Positions 62,584 through 64,000 of a stretch of DNA of 64,000 bases are shown one piece after another. The translations under genes were made by a program, and so were the position numbers. The notes below the pieces were generated by a model, which searched no databases, was not told where the DNA came from, and was given only the letters and a program-made list of their open reading frames with translations. Within the stretch, counting starts at the first letter, position 1. Every line of letters starts with the position of its first letter. Source of the stretch: Silanimonas sp. (lineage in GTDB: Bacteria > Pseudomonadota > Gammaproteobacteria > Xanthomonadales > Xanthomonadaceae); assembly GCF_027530345.1 (NCBI RefSeq), contig NZ_JAPZQK010000002.1, forward strand, positions 62,001 through 126,000. The letters are read 5' to 3'.

Positions 62584-63557
62584 GCCCGCGCCGCTTCCGC
62601 GATCCGGGTACGCCTTCGCTGCGCCTCGCCCGCAGCGTGCCGATGACCATGGGCCTCGTGCTGCTGGCGCTGCTGCCCGGCATCGCGGCGATGACGCTGT
62701 TCTTCGGCCCGGGCGTGCTGGGGCAGATCACGCTCGCCGTGCTGTTCGCCATGGGGTTGGAGGCGGCGATGCTGGCCCTGCGCGGCGCGGCGCTGAAGCC
62801 GGCGCTCACGGATCTCTCCGCACCGCTGACGGCGGTGCTGTTCGCGCTGTGCCTGCCGCCGACCGCGCCGTGGTGGATGAACCTCGTCGGCGTCTCCGCA
62901 GCGATCGTGGTGGCGAAGCATCTGTATGGCGGCCTCGGCCACAACCCGTTCAACCCGGCGATGGTCGGCGTGGCGGTGGTGGTGCTCGCCTTCCCGCTCG
63001 AGTACTCGCGCTGGATCGCGCCCGGTCAGTGGGACACCTTGGCGCAGGCCACGCCGCTCGATCTACTGCGCCAGCAGGCCACGCAGGGCTACGCGCTGTC
63101 CGAGATCCGCGCGAACCCGGTGTTCGGCGCGTTCGGCGGCCGCGGCTGGGAGTGGGTGGCGGGCTGCTGGGCGCTGGGCGGGCTGTTCCTGCTCTGGAAG
63201 CGGGTGATCCCCTGGCAGACGCCCGTCGCGGTGCTGGGCACCACGGTGCTGGTGACCTTGCCGTTCTGGCTATGGGACGCCGACACGCACCCGAGTCCGC
63301 TGAGCCACGTCTTCTCGGGCGCGCTGGTGTTCGCCGCCGTCTTCATCGCCACCGACCCGGTATCGGGCTGCACGACGCCGCGCGGTCGTCTGATCTTCGG
63401 CACCGGCGTGGCCCTGCTGACGCTGGCGATCCGGCGCTGGGGCGGCTTCCCCGATGGCGTGGCCTTCGCCGTGCTGCTGATGAATGCCGCCGCGCCGCTA
63501 ATCGATCGGCTCGCGAGGCCGCGCTGGCTCGGCGAACGGACGAAGGGCGCACCATGA
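62580..63557 (+). CDS. rnfD: Electron transport complex subunit RnfD/RsxD
   Basis: VPMTMGLVLLALLPGIAAM; GGLGHNPFNPAMVG; FIATDPVSGCTTPRGRLIFG; GTG start overlapping rnfC stop. Confidence 0.93.
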   Translation: MSPRRFRDPGTPSLRLARSVPMTMGLVLLALLPGIAAMTLFFGPGVLGQITLAVLFAMGLEAAMLALRGAALKPALTDLSAPLTAVLFALCLPPTAPWWMNLVGVSAAIVVAKHLYGGLGHNPFNPAMVGVAVVVLAFPLEYSRWIAPGQWDTLAQATPLDLLRQQATQGYALSEIRANPVFGAFGGRGWEWVAGCWALGGLFLLWKRVIPWQTPVAVLGTTVLVTLPFWLWDADTHPSPLSHVFSGALVFAAVFIATDPVSGCTTPRGRLIFGTGVALLTLAIRRWGGFPDGVAFAVLLMNAAAPLIDRLARPRWLGERTKGAP

Positions 63558-64000
63558 GCCTGCGCCTCGGCAATCTAGGACGTGGGGCCCTCACGCTGGC
63601 CGTCGTCGGAGCGCTGGGCCTCGGCGGCCTGCTGGCCCTGCGCGCGCTCACCGCGGAGCGCATCGCCGAACAGCAGCGCGCGTCGACCCTCCGTGCCTTG
63701 GCCTTGTTGTTGCCGAAGGAGTACGACAACGACCCGCAAGCCGATCGTATCGACGTGGTCGCCCCCGCGTGGCTCGGCAGCGACGATGCGCTCGCCGTGC
63801 GTCGCGCCCGCCGAGACGGCGTGCTCCAAGCCCTGCTGCTCGAAGCCGTCGCGCCCGACGGCTACAACGGCGACATCCGCCTTCTCGTCGGCGTGGATGC
63901 GCGGGGCCGGGTGATCGGGGTGCGCGTGGTCGAACACCGCGAGACGCCGGGCCTTGGCGATCCCATCGAGATCGCGCGCGGCCCGTGGATCACCGGCTTC
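63554..64000 (+). CDS. rnfG: Electron transport complex subunit RnfG/RsxG, truncated by window end
   Basis: MSLRLGNLGRGALTLAVVGALGLGGLLALRALTAERI...VGVDARGRVIGVRVVEHRETPGLGDPIE; ATGA overlap with rnfD. Confidence 0.92.
   Translation, partial: MSLRLGNLGRGALTLAVVGALGLGGLLALRALTAERIAEQQRASTLRALALLLPKEYDNDPQADRIDVVAPAWLGSDDALAVRRARRDGVLQALLLEAVAPDGYNGDIRLLVGVDARGRVIGVRVVEHRETPGLGDPIEIARGPWITGF

Overview
The window is a contiguous, gene-dense, high-GC bacterial chromosome segment. Gene content, synteny and a TTAG-N6-TACTA LexA box suggest a gammaproteobacterium close to Xanthomonadales/Lysobacterales (inference). Most of it is conserved core genome: rnhA-dnaQ, fabI, ppiD-tRNAs-hup-lon-clpX-clpP-tig, an eight-member tRNA region, csrA, alaS, lexA-recA-recX, pncC/mutS, rplS-trmD-rimM-rpsP, ffh, radA, ispH-lspA-ileS-ribF, murJ/rpsT, rplU-rpmA-obgE, uvrA, and an rnfCDG fragment at the right edge. 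No CRISPR array, transposase, integrase or phage module was seen. The main candidate for something under-described is at about 2.3-9.5 kb: an exported SEL1/coiled-coil/caspase-fold protein, divergent from an Ig-repeat autotransporter, followed by a PP2C phosphatase that is convergent with a Ser/Thr kinase, which is itself translationally coupled to dnaQ-rnhA. Non-coding signals worth checking: a shared AAGAACTACA element at a fixed distance upstream of rplS, rpsP and rplU; a highly structured hup leader with an AGGA bulge; a terminator-like hairpin in the fkpA leader; and a shared 13-mer upstream of mutS and uvrA. All calls come from reading sequence and translations by eye; no database search or folding program was run.
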